A DNA stretch of 8,671 bases from Chloroflexota bacterium (GTDB taxonomy: Bacteria; Chloroflexota; Dehalococcoidia; GIF9; UBA5629), in the NCBI GenBank assembly GCA_026389655.1, contig JAPLHL010000521.1, positions 1 through 8,671 on the forward strand, written 5' to 3'. Made by a program: the position numbers and the translations under genes. The notes below the pieces were generated by a model, which saw only the letters and a list, made by a program, of their open reading frames with translations, was not told where the DNA came from and ran no database searches. Below are positions 7,098 through 8,671 of the stretch, one piece after another (within the stretch, counting starts at the first letter, position 1; the number at the start of each line of letters is the position of its first letter).

Positions 7098-7331
7098 TCA
7101 GGGCAGCGATTCGAAATCAACAGCTATGACGGTAGCATGCGGTTCTATCACGGATTCCGGCACAGTGATCACCAGGTCGCCCACGGGGTCGTTGAATTTC
7201 ATCAATTCCTTACGGACCTGGTCCAGCAGGGTAATCCTCTTTGCGAATTGCAGTTCTTTACCTGAGCCCAGAACACGAATTGATTTGACCTTGTTTACGT
7301 GGACCGCGCGCACTGTGATCGACTCGTAAGG
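7098..7331 (-). pseudogene. Detached C-terminal beta-sandwich of the broken GH29 fucosidase
   Basis: The minus-strand frame runs from TAG at 7334-7332 to the TGA at 7100-7098, starting PYESITVRAVHV and ending in VIAVDFESLP. 'VKSIRVLGSGKELQF', 'DLVITVPE' and 'ATVIAVDF' are the strands that close the C-terminal beta-sandwich of GH29 alpha-L-fucosidases. A GTG at 7313 gives a formal 71-codon gene, but a free C-terminal domain with no ribosome site is better read as the severed end of the fucosidase catalytic part at 7295-8392, which it overlaps in another frame. It is a near copy of 8443-8671; outside the last few codons the differences are all at third codon positions, so the sequence was under protein-level selection until recently. 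A coding error or assembly fault at 7332/7333 would restore a single gene only if about 30-35 missing codons are also supplied. Confidence 0.75.
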
Positions 7332-7332
7332 C
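7123..7332. repeat. Direct repeat, copy 1 (fucosidase C-terminal region)
   Basis: It matches 8462-8671 at a constant offset of 1339 bases. Bases 7192-7332 are identical to 8531-8671 over 141 positions. The other part (7123-7191) has five differences, all at third codon positions: 7131, 7134, 7179, 7185 and 7191. Below 7123 the copies diverge into different last codons and unrelated flanks. Confidence 0.95.
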
Positions 7333-8392
7333 TAATACTCTCGTGGTTTCTCGACATCCAATCGGCGATGGCATTCAGACGGTCGATTTGTTCAGGCGGC
7401 AGTTGGCCGTCGCCCATCGGACTGACATTCAGCAGCAAGTGGCCGCCCTTGCCTGCGATTTCACAAAGCGTCTGGATAATCTCTGTGGAAGATTTATAGG
7501 AAGGGTCGTCCTTATTATATCCCCAGGAATCGTTCATGGTCATGCAGGTTTCCCATGGGCGTGAAGGAGGTTTGGCCGGGAGGAACTTCTCCGGTGTATC
7601 GAAATCACCCTGGCCCGGAAGGCGGTCATTGATCTTAATGCCGGGTTGCAGCGAACGTACCATCTCTGCAAGTTCCTTAGCTTTCCAATCGGATGGCTTG
7701 TGCTCCCATTGACTATCAAACCAGATTTCATCGATCTTGCCGTAGTTGGTAAGTATCTCCCGGACCTGGCCGAATATAAAATCAAGGTATCTCTGCCATT
7801 GGTCAGGCGGAGGTAGTGGGGCGCCCATGTAATAATGATACGGTTTATCAGCTTCTGTTATAGCCGGGTAGTCCGGGTGGTGCCAGTCTGCTAAAGTGTA
7901 ATACAGTCCGACACCCATGCCCTCAGCCCGCACGGCGTCAACGTACTCTCGCACAAGGTCCCTTGCCACCGGTGAATGCATAACTCCAAAATCGGACAGT
8001 TTCGTGTCAAACATGGCGTAACCGTCGCAGTGCTGGGTAATCATGACAGTATACTGAGCGCCAGCCTTTTTAAAGAGCTTTGCCAGGGCAACCGGGTCCC
8101 ATTTCTTCGGGTTGAAGGTAGCGGCACTGCTCTGATACTGCTCGACGGTCATGCTCTGGCAATAAGGCATGGTGGTAGTGCCGCCAACGAGGGGCCAGGA
8201 CAATTCCACGCCCTGCTGTGAAGAGTGCGACCAGTGAACGAATATGCCAAAGCGTGCGTCTTCCCAGGTTGTGAAGTTGTCGCCCGCATCCGCACTAACA
8301 GTATTAGACAGTCCACCCGCCGGAGCGCAGGACAGGACAGACGGCATAATCAAGAGACCAATAAAAGAAGCCAGGACCATGCGTCTACCCAT
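7295..8392 (-). CDS. GH29 alpha-L-fucosidase lipoprotein, catalytic domain, C-terminus lost (365 aa)
   Basis: The enzyme would remove terminal alpha-L-fucose from glycans outside the membrane. Residues 1-21 are a signal peptide with lipobox VLSC and lipidated Cys22. The GH29 barrel follows: 'ARFGIFVHW' with His53, 'TQHCDGYAMFDTKLSDF' (119-135), 'GLYYTLADWHHPDY', and 'IDEIWFDSQWEH' with Asp226 at the nucleophile position. By recalled alignment to the Thermotoga maritima enzyme, Arg257 and Glu268 ('DFDTPE') match its Arg254 and acid/base Glu266. 'PWETCMTMNDSWGYN' and 'HLLLNVSPMGDGQLP' complete the family pattern. The usual HHDG is HCDG here. The family reading stops after 'WMSRNHESI'; the last dozen residues are out-of-frame translation of the C-terminal domain, which continues in another frame at 7098-7331. 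GAGGAG (8402-8407) lies nine bases before the ATG at 8392 but only three before a TTG at 8398, so the ATG is preferred. Whether the truncated enzyme folds is doubtful. Confidence 0.85.
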   Translation of the reverse strand: MGRRMVLASFIGLLIMPSVLSCAPAGGLSNTVSADAGDNFTTWEDARFGIFVHWSHSSQQGVELSWPLVGGTTTMPYCQSMTVEQYQSSAATFNPKKWDPVALAKLFKKAGAQYTVMITQHCDGYAMFDTKLSDFGVMHSPVARDLVREYVDAVRAEGMGVGLYYTLADWHHPDYPAITEADKPYHYYMGAPLPPPDQWQRYLDFIFGQVREILTNYGKIDEIWFDSQWEHKPSDWKAKELAEMVRSLQPGIKINDRLPGQGDFDTPEKFLPAKPPSRPWETCMTMNDSWGYNKDDPSYKSSTEIIQTLCEIAGKGGHLLLNVSPMGDGQLPPEQIDRLNAIADWMSRNHESISLTSRSQCARST

Positions 8393-8401
8393 TTTCAAAA
8401 T

Positions 8402-8407
8402 CTCCTC
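8402..8407 (-). promoter_or_regulatory. Shine-Dalgarno deciding the fucosidase start
   Basis: The minus strand reads GAGGAG nine bases before ATG 8392 and three bases before TTG 8398. Normal spacing selects the ATG. Only about 44-50 bases separate this gene from the stop of the preceding fucosidase copy, so both were probably one transcript. Confidence 0.6.
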
Positions 8408-8442
8408 GTAGATATTTTACTTGTACGTATTGATTCTAATTA

Positions 8443-8671
8443 CTACGGATTAAATTCGATTGCTATGACAGTGGCATGCGGTTCTATCACGGATTCCGGC
8501 ACAGTGATCACCAGGTCACCCACAGGGTCATTGAATTTCATCAATTCCTTACGGACCTGGTCCAGCAGGGTAATCCTCTTTGCGAATTGCAGTTCTTTAC
8601 CTGAGCCCAGAACACGAATTGATTTGACCTTGTTTACGTGGACCGCGCGCACTGTGATCGACTCGTAAGGC
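8443..8671 (-). CDS. C-terminal end of an upstream GH29 alpha-L-fucosidase (partial)
   Basis: The frame is open from the window edge (PYESITVRAVHV...) to the TAG at 8445-8443 and ends VIAIEFNP. It carries the same beta-sandwich as 7098-7331: 'VKSIRVLGSGKELQF', 'DLVITVPE', 'ATVIAIEF'. The first base at the edge would be the last base of the codon before Pro; GH29 relatives often have Trp there. A GTG inside allows a formal 69-codon gene, but the in-frame residues before it belong to the same domain, so this is the tail of a larger gene lying mostly outside the window. With 7295-8392 it forms a head-to-tail pair of fucosidase genes about 45 bases apart. Confidence 0.8.
   Translation of the reverse strand, partial: PYESITVRAVHVNKVKSIRVLGSGKELQFAKRITLLDQVRKELMKFNDPVGDLVITVPESVIEPHATVIAIEFNP
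8462..8671. repeat. Direct repeat, copy 2 (fucosidase C-terminal region), cut by the window end
   Basis: Partner of 7123-7332. The match is still perfect at base 8671, where the window stops, and that base corresponds exactly to 7332, the last base before the frame break in copy 1. Confidence 0.95.

Noticed and set aside
7098..7313. A separate 71-residue gene starting at GTG 7313 (and its 69-residue twin at 8443-8652)
   Set aside because: The residues ahead of the GTG (PYESIT) belong to the same fucosidase beta-sandwich and no ribosome site precedes it, so a severed or partial C-terminal domain is the better reading.
8396..8398. TTG start for the fucosidase, two codons upstream of the ATG
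   Set aside because: Only three bases separate it from GAGGAG; the ATG at 8392 has normal nine-base spacing.

Overview
The window is bacterial DNA in which every supportable gene reads on the minus strand. Shine-Dalgarno sequences of the GGAGG/GAGGTGAT type, -10 boxes identical to TATAAT, and several type II (lipoprotein) signal peptides point to an ordinary bacterium. The gene mix (solute-binding lipoprotein, crotonase-family enzyme, GH29 fucosidase, giant beta-helix lipoprotein) would suit an environmental, uncultured lineage such as Chloroflexota/Dehalococcoidia. That placement is a guess from style, not from a marker gene.

Layout in the direction of transcription (high to low coordinate):
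(1) 8443-8671 is the last part of a GH29 alpha-L-fucosidase that begins outside the window.
(2) 7295-8392 is the signal peptide and catalytic domain of a second GH29 fucosidase. Its C-terminal beta-sandwich (7098-7331) follows in another reading frame, so the gene is broken at 7332/7333 with roughly 30-35 codons missing. The C-terminal part is a near copy of the 8443-8671 fragment.
(3) 5907-7073 is a branched-chain-amino-acid-type ABC solute-binding lipoprotein with no permease or ATPase beside it.
(4) 5052-5831 is an intact enoyl-CoA hydratase/isomerase family protein, followed by a clear intrinsic terminator at 4996-5027.
(5) About 330 bases without a convincing gene hold the promoter region of the next gene.
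(6) 604-4665 is a 1353-residue lipoprotein made of two consecutive right-handed parallel beta-helix modules. Each opens with its own 'GSxxDAIxxAN' entrance segment, and the whole ends in a small beta domain.
(7) 102-314 is a 70-residue single-domain carboxypeptidase-regulatory-like protein with its own promoter and a near-perfect Shine-Dalgarno.
(8) 1-72 is the start of a further membrane or secreted protein running off the window.

How the genes may work together: three products are predicted to be exported lipoproteins (fucosidase, solute-binding protein, beta-helix protein). Together they look like a cell-surface glycan-binding, cleaving and uptake set, but no shared substrate can be shown. 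The solute-binding protein starts only 24 bases after the fucosidase remnant and probably shares its transcript; the crotonase has a candidate promoter of its own.

No new defence, mobile or RNA system was recognised. The points most worth a second look are the broken, tandemly duplicated fucosidase at the right edge, where a perfect 141-base repeat, the frame break and the window end coincide; the recent 168-base unit duplication in the beta-helix protein; and an A7 tract that separates the 70-residue gene from the open frame of the next gene.
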